Shown one piece after another: positions 57,962 to 64,000 of a stretch of DNA of 64,000 nt. A program made the translations under genes and the position numbers. Source of the stretch: Streptomyces hyaluromycini. GTDB taxonomy: Bacteria > Actinomycetota > Actinomycetes > Streptomycetales > Streptomycetaceae. Each line of letters starts with the position of its first letter. Positions within the stretch are counted from its first letter, which is position 1. The stretch is from contig NZ_BCFL01000018.1 of the NCBI RefSeq assembly GCF_002217755.1, positions 682,001 to 746,000 of the forward strand. Direction: 5' to 3'. Under the pieces are notes generated by a model. It saw only the letters and a program-made list of their open reading frames with translations. It ran no database searches and was not told where the DNA came from.

Positions 57962-58856
57962 GTGTCGACCATGTTACCGGGCGGGCCGGGGTCTTCGGTG
58001 CCGAGGACGCCGTCGCCAGCACCGAACCCGCCAGGATCAACGCGAAGGACACGGCGATCGTCGGGGTGAAGCTCTCGCCCAGGAACAGCGCGCCCGCCGC
58101 CACCGCCACCGCCGGGTTGACGTACGTGATCACCGTCGAGCGGGTCGGGCCTATCTCCTTGATCAGTTCCAGGAAGGCCACGAAGGCCACCGCCGTGCAC
58201 AGGACGCCGAGGGCGAGGAGGGAGAGCAGCGCGTTCGTCGAGGGGAGGGAGGAGGGCCAGGTCGCTGCCGCCGCCGGCGCGTAGACCAGGGTCGCCAGGG
58301 TGAGGCACGGCGCTATCAGCTGCAGGGTCGGGACGTCCTTCAGGCGGCGGGCCGCTATCAGGGGCGCTGTCGCGTAGCCGATGACCGTCAGGAGGACCTC
58401 GCCGAGGGAGCGGGCGTCGCCGCCGGTGAGGTGGGGGACGGTGAGGACCGCCACTCCGGCGAGGCCGATCAGGAGGCCGGTGATGCGTCGTACGCCCAGG
58501 TGCTCGCGTTCGCCGCCGAAGTAGCGCGCCGCCACCACGCCCACGATCGGTACACCCGCTATCAGCAGGCCCGCCGTCGAGCTGGACAGGTGGCGTTCCG
58601 CGTCGGTCAGGGTGAACCAGGGGCCCATGATCTCTATGCACGCGAAGGCCAGCATCGGGCGCCAGTGGGTGCGGATGGTGAGGAACAGGCCGCCCTTGCG
58701 GATCGCCAGCGGGAGGAGGAGCAGCGCGCCCACCGCGCAGCGGGCGAAAACCACCATCGACGGGGACACCTCGTCCACCGCCACCTTGATCATCAGATAG
58801 GGGATGCCCCAGATCACTCCCATGAGGGAGAACAGGAACCAGCCGCGTGCAGTCAT
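57921..58856 (-). CDS. EamA/DMT-family transporter
   Basis: A 311-residue membrane protein with about ten hydrophobic segments in two EamA repeats (residues about 5-135 and 150-285). Typical pieces are GVIWGIPYLMIKVAVDEVSPSMVVFARC and, in the second half, TRSTVITYVNPAVAVAAGALFLGESFTPTIAVSFALILAGSVLA. It exports or imports a small metabolite; substrate unknown. It lies 16 bases downstream of the AraC gene and is probably co-transcribed and controlled by it. Its last 41 bases, coding the hydrophilic tail, lie inside the 5' end of rnpB. Confidence 0.92.
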   Translation of the reverse strand: MTARGWFLFSLMGVIWGIPYLMIKVAVDEVSPSMVVFARCAVGALLLLPLAIRKGGLFLTIRTHWRPMLAFACIEIMGPWFTLTDAERHLSSSTAGLLIAGVPIVGVVAARYFGGEREHLGVRRITGLLIGLAGVAVLTVPHLTGGDARSLGEVLLTVIGYATAPLIAARRLKDVPTLQLIAPCLTLATLVYAPAAAATWPSSLPSTNALLSLLALGVLCTAVAFVAFLELIKEIGPTRSTVITYVNPAVAVAAGALFLGESFTPTIAVSFALILAGSVLATASSAPKTPARPVTWSTRQTSRADGRVESP

Positions 58857-58872
58857 GCGGCAAGCTTCGCTG

Positions 58873-59700
58873 TCAGTACCGTGACGCGTCTTGAACGCTG
58901 TTGCGGTACGCCGCCGGGGTCACCCCCAGCACCCGGCGGAACCAGCGGGTCATGTGGGCCTGGTCCGCGAAGCCGACGAGCGTGGCGGCCTCCGCGGGGC
59001 GCAGGCCCGAATCCAGGAGGGCACGGGCCCGGGTCACCCGGTACTGGGCCAGCCAGGCGTACGGCGGGACGCCCATCGTCGTACGGAAGGTCCGGAGCAG
59101 CTGGTAGCGGGAGAGGCCCAGGTCGGCCGCCAGGTCGGCGAGGGAGGGCGGGCAGGTCAGTTCGTCGGCGAGGCGGTCTCGGACGAGGAGGGATATGCCG
59201 TGGGCTCCGGGGACCTCGTCCCGCGCCGGTCGCGCCGTGGAGTGGCGGTGGGACAGAGCGGTCAGCAGCCAGGGGAGGCGGGTTTCGGCCTCCAGCGGGT
59301 CCGGGCAGGCGGCCAGCTCGGTGTGGGCCCGGCGGAAGGCCGCGGCCAGTTCCGGGTCGTCGACGACCGGGTCCCGGAAGTGCGGTACGGCGTCCAGCGT
59401 GCCGTCCGCCAGCAGGGACGGGTCCGCGTACAGGGCACGGTAGGCGTAGCCCTCGGTCGGGGTGGCCGGGCCGCCGGTGTGCATCTCGCCCGGGGCCAGG
59501 ACGACGATCGAACCGGGGCCGGTGTGGATGTGGCCGCCCCGGTAGGCGATCACCTCGGAACCGTCGACGCACACCCCGATCGTGAACTCGGCGTGCGCGT
59601 GCGGGGCGTACACGTGCTTGTCGAAGCGCGCCGTCAGCATGTCGAGCGACGGGCCGCAGCGGCCCAGCCGTGCCCTTGTCCACCGTGCGTGTTCAGCCAC
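58873..59700 (-). CDS. AraC-family transcriptional regulator
   Basis: A 275-residue AraC regulator. The N-terminal cupin-like ligand domain covers about 25-95 (YAPHAHAEFTIGVCVDG, GSIVVLAPGEMHTGGPAT). Two helix-turn-helices at the C terminus: PSLADLAADLGLSRYQLLRTFRTTMGVPPYAWLAQYRVTRA and AATLVGFADQAHMTRWFRRVLGVTPAAYRNS. GTG 59700 is preferred because AAGGGGGT lies at proper distance; GTG 59709 has no spacing to it. Followed closely by the EamA transporter gene, its likely target. Confidence 0.93.
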   Translation of the reverse strand: MAEHARWTRARLGRCGPSLDMLTARFDKHVYAPHAHAEFTIGVCVDGSEVIAYRGGHIHTGPGSIVVLAPGEMHTGGPATPTEGYAYRALYADPSLLADGTLDAVPHFRDPVVDDPELAAAFRRAHTELAACPDPLEAETRLPWLLTALSHRHSTARPARDEVPGAHGISLLVRDRLADELTCPPSLADLAADLGLSRYQLLRTFRTTMGVPPYAWLAQYRVTRARALLDSGLRPAEAATLVGFADQAHMTRWFRRVLGVTPAAYRNSVQDASRY

Positions 59701-59718
59701 CTTCGGCACCCCCTTGCG

Positions 59719-60339
59719 CTAAGGGTGCAACGTCCTCAGGCCCCGTTTCCATGCCGCGTCCAGGTCGGCGTCCTCCGGGAAGCGACCGTGGATCTCCAGG
59801 ATCACCATCCCGTGCGCGAATGCCCAGGTGGCACGGGCCAGGTCGAGATCGCCGCCGCAGGCCCGCAGCAGGGGGCGAGCGGCCCTGTCCTCCAGGCCGG
59901 GCGGCAGAGCAGCACGCGGCAGGGGGCGTTCCGTGGCCAGGCAGTAGAGGTGGGGGTGGGCCAGGGCGTACACGCGGTACGCCTCCGCCAGCGTCTCCAG
60001 GGAGCCGGGGGTACGAGACTCCGCCGCCTCCGCCGCCTCCGCCGTCTCCGCCGCCTCCAGCGCCTCGGCCGACTCCTCCAGCATCTGCGCGATGAGTTCG
60101 ACCTCCACGGCGTGCTTGTCGGGGAAGTGCTTGTAGAGCGACGGGGCCTTGATGCCCAGGCGGTCGGCCAGGGTGCGCATGGTGAGGACAGCGGGGCCGG
60201 ACTCCTCCAGCAGGTCCCGGGCCGCCGCCACGATCTCCCGCGCCCTCGGCGTCAGCCGGTCGGGCACGTCGGTCACGTCGGGCACGTCAGTCACGTCAGT
60301 CACGTCAGTCACGTCAGTCGCCTCGGTCGCGTCAGTCAC
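59719..60339 (-). CDS. TetR-family regulator with N-terminal TDV repeats
   Basis: A 206-residue TetR regulator. The first 28 residues are repeats of TDV/PDV, produced by a 9-base DNA tandem repeat, and are unlike a usual TetR start. The helix-turn-helix is at about 30-76 (REIVAAARDLLEESGPAVLTMRTLADRLGIKAPSLYKHFPDK). The ligand domain has an AAETAEAAEAAES run and HPHLYCLATERPLP. A later start near DRLTPRA would remove the repeats, but the frame is overlapped by 8 bases with the DUF4260 gene upstream, which fits coupled translation from ATG 60339. Two palindromes upstream of the operon are probable operators. Confidence 0.9.
   Translation of the reverse strand: MTDATEATDVTDVTDVTDVPDVTDVPDRLTPRAREIVAAARDLLEESGPAVLTMRTLADRLGIKAPSLYKHFPDKHAVEVELIAQMLEESAEALEAAETAEAAEAAESRTPGSLETLAEAYRVYALAHPHLYCLATERPLPRAALPPGLEDRAARPLLRACGGDLDLARATWAFAHGMVILEIHGRFPEDADLDAAWKRGLRTLHP
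60262..60338. repeat. 9-bp tandem repeat coding TDV
   Basis: Imperfect copies of CACGTCAGT (plus strand) at the start of the tetR gene. The unit is in frame, so length changes alter only the N-terminal tail. Confidence 0.75.
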
Positions 60340-60754
60340 GCTGGAAACCCTCCTTCGTCCGCAGTCCGTAGCCGAAGGCGCGATCGTACGAGATGTGGGC
60401 CAGCCAGCCGCAGAGCGCGGCGAACGCTGGGGGCCAGGAGAAGTAGGGCTGCGCCGCGTACGCCGCCAGCAGGCCCAGCGGCACCAGCGCCCGGTGCATC
60501 GCGTTGTAGTACGGCACCGCGCGCGGCGCCAGCTGCCCCTTCGCCATCCGGGGCGCCTCGTCGAGGGCGACCAGGAAGGTGAGGTCCGGGAGGATCAGGA
60601 AGAGCACGGCGAGGGCGCCGGCGAGCCAGCCGTGGTGCACACCCTCCAGGACCGCGAACGCCGTCCAGAACAGGGCGGCGGCCAGCCACGCAGTGCGGCG
60701 GGCCACCACGGTGGCGGTGCGGAGGGCGGGGGTGACGTTCGTGGTGCTGGACAT
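60332..60754 (-). CDS. DUF4260 membrane protein
   Basis: A 140-residue DUF4260 protein with about four membrane segments: RTAWLAAALFWTAFAVL, WLAGALAVLFLILPDLTFLVAL, VPLGLLAAYAAQPYF and FAALCGWLAHISYDRAFGYGLR. The YYNAMHR and HISYDRAFGYGL motifs are the family's signature. Function unknown. ATG 60754; its stop overlaps the TetR start by 8 bases, so the regulator is made with it. Two identical palindromes lie 24-65 bases upstream. Confidence 0.9.
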   Translation of the reverse strand: MSSTTNVTPALRTATVVARRTAWLAAALFWTAFAVLEGVHHGWLAGALAVLFLILPDLTFLVALDEAPRMAKGQLAPRAVPYYNAMHRALVPLGLLAAYAAQPYFSWPPAFAALCGWLAHISYDRAFGYGLRTKEGFQRD

Positions 60755-60777
60755 GGCTGCCTCCCGAGGGCAATTCA

Positions 60778-60792
60778 GCTAACGCCGTTAGC
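60778..60792. promoter_or_regulatory. TetR operator candidate 1
   Basis: GCTAACGCCGTTAGC: a perfect dyad with 7-base arms, 24 bases before the DUF4260 start. The reverse complement of the second copy at 60805-60819; centres are 27 bases apart. Confidence 0.75.
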
Positions 60793-60804
60793 CACGACGG
60801 TACG

Positions 60805-60819
60805 GCTAACGGCGTTAGC
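60805..60819. promoter_or_regulatory. TetR operator candidate 2
   Basis: GCTAACGGCGTTAGC: a perfect dyad identical in arms to 60778-60792. The pair probably binds two dimers of the TetR protein encoded in the DUF4260 operon. Confidence 0.75.
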
Positions 60820-60840
60820 CGTCAAGCGAGTGCGGTGCGG

Positions 60841-61485
60841 TCACGGCACCATCCGCTCCAGCGCGTCGAACGCCGCCCCCATCCGCTCCCGGTGGTCCTC
60901 GACGATCTCCGCGAACCGGTCGCCCGCCAGCTGGCGGCGTACGGAGGCCACGCACACCGTGCGGTACGCGGCGACGGTCACCGCCGCCACCAGTTCCGGA
61001 TCGGCGAGCCCGGCCTCGGCCAGCGCAGCGGCCAGCGCCCGCTCCACCTCCTCGACCGCCTCGCGGGCACGGGCCCGCAGCGCCGGCGAGTCGGCCACGA
61101 CCGGCCAGAAGCCCGCGAAGTTCTCGCCCACACCGCCCAGCGGATGCCGCGCGTCGATGAAGCGGAAGGCCAGGCGGCGCAGCGCCGCGAGCGGGGGCTC
61201 GCCGGGCTCACGGCCCCGTACCGCGCCGGCGAAGGCCGCGACGGCCTCCGGGATGCGGTCGAGGAACAGGTCCTCCTTGCGCGGGAAGTAGTTGAAGACG
61301 GTCATCGCCGAGAATCCGGCCGCCCGCGCCACCTCCGCGACCGTCACCTGGTCGAAGCCGCGCTCCCGGAACATCACCGTCGCGACGTTCGAGATCCGCT
61401 GCCGCGTCTCCCGCTTCTTGCGCTCCCGCAGGGACTCCCCCGGCCTGTTCTCATCCATCGCGTCATCCATCACGTCATCCATCAC
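60841..61485 (-). CDS. TetR-family transcriptional regulator
   Basis: A 214-residue TetR regulator. The helix-turn-helix spans about 25-72 (KRETRQRISNVATVMFRERGFDQVTVAEVARAAGFSAMTVFNYFPRKEDLFLDR). The rest is a helical ligand domain with a late VAAYRTVCVASVRRQLAGD. The start region is a near-exact threefold repeat, ATGGATGACGYG, offering three in-frame ATGs; the first is at 61485. Divergent from the FAD monooxygenase gene, whose start is 46 bases away. The gap holds the dyad AAAACT-N13-AGTTTT, likely its operator, so it probably represses the monooxygenase. Confidence 0.92.
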   Translation of the reverse strand: MMDDVMDDAMDENRPGESLRERKKRETRQRISNVATVMFRERGFDQVTVAEVARAAGFSAMTVFNYFPRKEDLFLDRIPEAVAAFAGAVRGREPGEPPLAALRRLAFRFIDARHPLGGVGENFAGFWPVVADSPALRARAREAVEEVERALAAALAEAGLADPELVAAVTVAAYRTVCVASVRRQLAGDRFAEIVEDHRERMGAAFDALERMVP

Positions 61486-61488
61486 GAG

Positions 61489-61513
61489 AAAACTATAGCC
61501 GCTCGAAAGTTTT
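61489..61513. promoter_or_regulatory. Operator candidate between TetR and monooxygenase
   Basis: An AAAACT / AGTTTT inverted repeat separated by 13 bases lies in the 46-base divergent gap. On the plus strand a TACAGT -10-like box lies about 10 bases before the monooxygenase ATG; on the minus strand TATAGT lies within it. Both promoters would overlap the dyad. Confidence 0.5.
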
Positions 61514-61531
61514 AGTGACTACAGTGAAGCC

Positions 61532-63178
61532 ATGAGCACAAGCATGAGGACTGCACACAAGAACGATTACGACGTGGTGGTGGCCGGTGGCGGGCCCGTC
61601 GGGCTCTTCCTCGCCTGCGAGCTGCGGCTCGGCGGTGCGGACGTGCTGGTCGTGGAGCGGCTGGCCGAGGTGGACGAGACCATCAAGGCGGGCGGGATGA
61701 ACACGGCGGGCGCCGTGACCCTCTACCGGCGCGGGCTGCTGCCCGACCTCACGGCGGCCTGGGAGCGGAACCGGTGGCGGATGCGGGCCTTCCTCGGAGA
61801 CCGGGAGCAGGAGCCGAAGCAGAAGCAGAAGCAGAAGCAGAAGCAGAAGCAGGGTGCCGATGCTCCCCGGACTCCCCCGAAGTTCGCCGGGCACTTCGCC
61901 GGGATCATGATGCGCGGTGACCTGTTCGACGACTCCGACCCCGCGTTCGCCGACATCGGCCCCGCCGACGGCGTCGGCCTCGGTGTCCCGCAGGTGGAGC
62001 TGGAGCGGATCCTGGGCGCCCGTGCCGAGCGGCTCGGCGTCGAGGTCCGCCGGGGCGTGGAGCTGACCGGCTTCGACCCGGACGAGGACGCCGACGGTGT
62101 GGTCGTACACCTCGGGAGCGGCGAGGACGTCCGTACCGGGTGGCTCGTGGGGTGCGACGGCGGCCGGAGTACCGTCCGCAAGCTCGCCGGGTTCGACTTC
62201 CCCGGGACCGAGCCGGAGATCACCGGTTATCAGGCGGTCGTCGAGATGAGCGGGGGCGAGCGGCTGGGGGCCGGGTGGAACACCACCGACGTGGGGACGT
62301 ACGTCAACGGGCCCTTCCCCGGCCGGATCCTCACCGTCGAGTTCGACGGGCCGCCCGCCGACCTCCCCCACGCTCGGCTTCGCTCGCGCGGGGGGACCCC
62401 CATCGCGCCGATCACCGCCGAGGAGCTGCAGGCCGCGCTGCGCCGGGTGTCCGGCGTGGACGAGGTGACCATCCACGAGGTGCACTCCTCGACCCGGTTC
62501 ACCGACAACGCCCGGCAGGCGAGCGGCTATCGCAAGGGCCGGGTGCTGCTCGCGGGGGACGCGGCGCACGTGCACTCGCCGTTCGGCGGGCAGGGGCTCA
62601 ACCTCGGGCTCGGCGACGCCATGAACCTCGGCTGGAAGCTGGCCGCCGTGGTGCGCGGGGTCGCGCCCGAGACCCTCCTCGACAGCTACACCGCCGAACG
62701 GCACCCGATCGGCGCCTGGGTGCTCGACTGGACCCGCGCCCAGATCGCCGTGATGCGCCCCGACCGGCATGCCCGTGCCCTGCGCCGGGTGGTCACCGAT
62801 CTCGCGCTGACGTCGGCCGGGACGACGTACCTCGTCAAGCAGATCTCCGGGGTCTGGCAGCACTACGACCTCCCCGGCGACCACCCGCTGACCGGGCAGA
62901 GCGCCCCGGACCTCGAACTCGCCGACGGCACCCGGCTCGGCGACCACCTGCACGACGGCCGTGCCGTGCTCCTCGACCTCGTCGACGATCCGAAACTGCG
63001 CGCCCGCGCGGAGGGGTACGGCGACCGGGTGGACGTCGTCACCGTGGCCTGTCCGGGGCGGCCGGAGCTGACCGGTCTGCTCGTACGGCCCGACGGGTTC
63101 GTGGCCTGGGCCGCGGACCGGGGCGACGGCGGGCACGGGCTGGAGGAGACCCTGGACCACTGGTTCGTCGCCACGTGA
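61532..63178 (+). CDS. FAD-dependent aromatic monooxygenase
   Basis: A 548-residue class A flavoprotein monooxygenase (phenol hydroxylase/PgaE/rifampicin-monooxygenase kind). The dinucleotide fold VVVAGGGPVGLFLACELRLGGADVLVVER binds FAD; WLVGCDGGRSTVRKLAGF is the DG motif; GDAAHVHSPFGGQGLNLGLGDAMNLGWKLA is the second FAD motif. The C-terminal thioredoxin-like domain is at about 440-545. It would hydroxylate an aromatic or polyketide substrate with NAD(P)H and oxygen. Residues about 95-107 are a Lys-Gln dipeptide run from a hexanucleotide microsatellite, which is not in the family. Divergent from a TetR regulator, its likely repressor. ATG 61532 has GTGAAG upstream. Confidence 0.93.
   Translation: MSTSMRTAHKNDYDVVVAGGGPVGLFLACELRLGGADVLVVERLAEVDETIKAGGMNTAGAVTLYRRGLLPDLTAAWERNRWRMRAFLGDREQEPKQKQKQKQKQKQGADAPRTPPKFAGHFAGIMMRGDLFDDSDPAFADIGPADGVGLGVPQVELERILGARAERLGVEVRRGVELTGFDPDEDADGVVVHLGSGEDVRTGWLVGCDGGRSTVRKLAGFDFPGTEPEITGYQAVVEMSGGERLGAGWNTTDVGTYVNGPFPGRILTVEFDGPPADLPHARLRSRGGTPIAPITAEELQAALRRVSGVDEVTIHEVHSSTRFTDNARQASGYRKGRVLLAGDAAHVHSPFGGQGLNLGLGDAMNLGWKLAAVVRGVAPETLLDSYTAERHPIGAWVLDWTRAQIAVMRPDRHARALRRVVTDLALTSAGTTYLVKQISGVWQHYDLPGDHPLTGQSAPDLELADGTRLGDHLHDGRAVLLDLVDDPKLRARAEGYGDRVDVVTVACPGRPELTGLLVRPDGFVAWAADRGDGGHGLEETLDHWFVAT
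61817..61852. repeat. Hexanucleotide microsatellite in monooxygenase
   Basis: Six perfect copies of AAGCAG code for alternating Lys-Gln in the flavoprotein. Six-base units do not shift the frame, so copy change alters loop length only. Perfect identity suggests recent expansion. Confidence 0.95.
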
Positions 63179-63191
63179 CCGGCACCGCCGT

Positions 63192-63222
63192 TTGACCCTG
63201 CCGCGACGTCAACGTCTCTACT
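63192..63222 (+). promoter_or_regulatory. MerR-type promoter with 19-bp spacer
   Basis: TTGACC (63192-63197) and TCTACT (63217-63222) are separated by 19 bases that contain the dyad GACGT-CA-ACGTC. A 19-base spacer with a dyad is the hallmark of promoters twisted by MerR proteins. The ATG of the merR gene follows 6 bases after the -10, so the message is probably leaderless. Confidence 0.7.
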
Positions 63223-63228
63223 GGTCCC

Positions 63229-63993
63229 ATGCGGATCGGAGAACTCGCCGCCGCCGTCGGCGTCACCACGCGCACGGTGCGGCACTACCACCATCAGGGC
63301 CTGCTGCCCGAGCCCGAGCGGCTCTCGAACGGCTACCGGAACTACACCCTCCGGCACGCCGTCGTCCTCGCCCGGATCCGGCGGCTGACCGAGCTGGGGC
63401 TCGGGCTCGCCGAGGTGCGGGACGTGCTCGCGGACGACGCCGGCAAGGACCTCATCGAGGTGCTCACCGAACTGGACGGGGACCTCGCCCGGCAGGAGGC
63501 GGAGATCCACGAGCGGCGGCAGCGGCTGCGGGCCCTGCTGGACGCGGGCGAACTGCCCGCCGAGGGGCCCGTCTCGCCCGAACTGGCCGCCCTCTTCGCC
63601 GAGACGGCCCCGCGGCTCGCCGGTTCCCCGATGGCCGCCAAGGACCGTGAGGTGTTCGCCCTGATGGAGACGGTGGCCGACCCGGCGGACCGGGCACGGC
63701 TGATGTCCCTCGCCGGCGCCATCGCCGGTTCACCGCAGGCGACGGCCCGCGCGCACGAGGCCTACGCCCTGCTCGACGCGCTCGCCGACGCCGGCCTCGA
63801 CGACCCCCGGGTGGCCGAGGCCGCCCGGGTCATCGCCGGCTGCATCCCCCAGGAGGTGTTCCCCGACGCCGTCATCGACCACGAGGACAGCTTCCTGCGC
63901 GCCCTCTACGCCGACCTCGCCCCGGCCCAGGCGGCGGCGGTCCGCCGGGCCCTGGACATCGTCGTGGCCGGAAAAACCGGAGAGCGGCCGTGA
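63229..63993 (+). CDS. MerR-family transcriptional regulator
   Basis: A 254-residue MerR regulator. The winged helix-turn-helix is at the N terminus (MRIGELAAAVGVTTRTVRHYHHQGLLPEPERLSNGYRNYTLRH), then the dimerisation helix (ELDGDLARQEAEIHERRQRLRALL). The remaining 150 residues are a helical ligand domain without the Cys clusters of metal sensors, so it probably senses a small molecule. A 19-base-spacer promoter lies directly upstream and is likely self-controlled. The stop overlaps the next GTG start (GTGA). Confidence 0.93.
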   Translation: MRIGELAAAVGVTTRTVRHYHHQGLLPEPERLSNGYRNYTLRHAVVLARIRRLTELGLGLAEVRDVLADDAGKDLIEVLTELDGDLARQEAEIHERRQRLRALLDAGELPAEGPVSPELAALFAETAPRLAGSPMAAKDREVFALMETVADPADRARLMSLAGAIAGSPQATARAHEAYALLDALADAGLDDPRVAEAARVIAGCIPQEVFPDAVIDHEDSFLRALYADLAPAQAAAVRRALDIVVAGKTGERP

Positions 63994-64000
63994 AGGCGGC
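63990..64000 (+). CDS. Start of next gene, cut by window end
   Basis: A GTG start overlapping the merR stop opens a frame GTG AAG GCG that runs off the window. The overlap suggests translational coupling with merR. Nothing can be said of the product. Confidence 0.4.

Noticed and set aside
57481-58284. Short open frames over the rnpB region
   Set aside because: The DNA matches conserved RNase P RNA with pairing P1 and core motifs; the frames are incidental.

Overview
The window is high-GC actinobacterial DNA and almost certainly comes from a Streptomyces chromosome. The evidence is the pervasive G/C at third codon positions, frequent GTG starts, ATGA/GTGA stop-start overlaps, and a gene content that includes a WhiJ-like XRE/DUF397/HATPase set, two large LAL-type LuxR regulators, PadR-ABC-FtsX modules and Tat-exported proteins. 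The species cannot be named from the sequence alone.

Layout. (1) 3-8785: a giant modular protein (5' end missing) followed by a beta-helix plus double CbxX-type AAA+ protein. (2) 8852-20000: a small winged-helix-like protein, an alpha/beta hydrolase, a LAL regulator, an ECF sigma factor, two tiny genes divergent from a PadR regulator across an operator-rich gap, an M20 amidohydrolase and a second LAL regulator. (3) 20175-23234: a molybdopterin oxidoreductase of the YdeP/FdhF-like family and an exported limonene-epoxide-hydrolase-like protein. (4) 23364-28637: a leftward alpha-glucoside-type operon (GH13 glucosidase, binding lipoprotein, two permeases), followed by an orphan solute-binding protein and a divergent PadR/ABC/FtsX operon (to 33823). 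(5) 33855-36878: DUF574 methyltransferase, DUF429 protein and DUF4142 protein. (6) 37052-57575: a defence island. (7) 57549-64000: RNase P RNA, AraC/EamA, TetR/DUF4260, TetR, a FAD monooxygenase and a MerR regulator.

The island is the most notable part. A 32-bp perfect direct repeat lies at 37052-37083 and 57544-57575. The right copy is the 3' end of the intact RNase P RNA gene (rnpB, minus strand) and the left copy is an isolated fragment of the same sequence. Just inside each copy is a second shared 21-bp motif (20/21 identical) containing two GGCTAC units. This is the footprint of a site-specifically integrated element of about 20.5 kb, yet no integrase, replication or transfer gene is recognisable inside it. 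The cargo is a TIGR04141-family protein divergent from an HTH-methylase with an HsdS-like tail; a type I restriction-modification operon hsdM-hsdS-[AAA ATPase-DUF4276]-hsdR with a TOPRIM-like ATPase/nuclease pair embedded between hsdS and hsdR; a WhiJ/DUF397/HATPase regulatory set; a Ser/Thr kinase with a repeat-like tail; and a two-gene unit of an unrecognised protein plus an AIPR-family protein.

Functions of the island's non-restriction genes are inferred from family membership and neighbourhood; nothing here was tested by search or alignment. Residue positions are rounded by hand.
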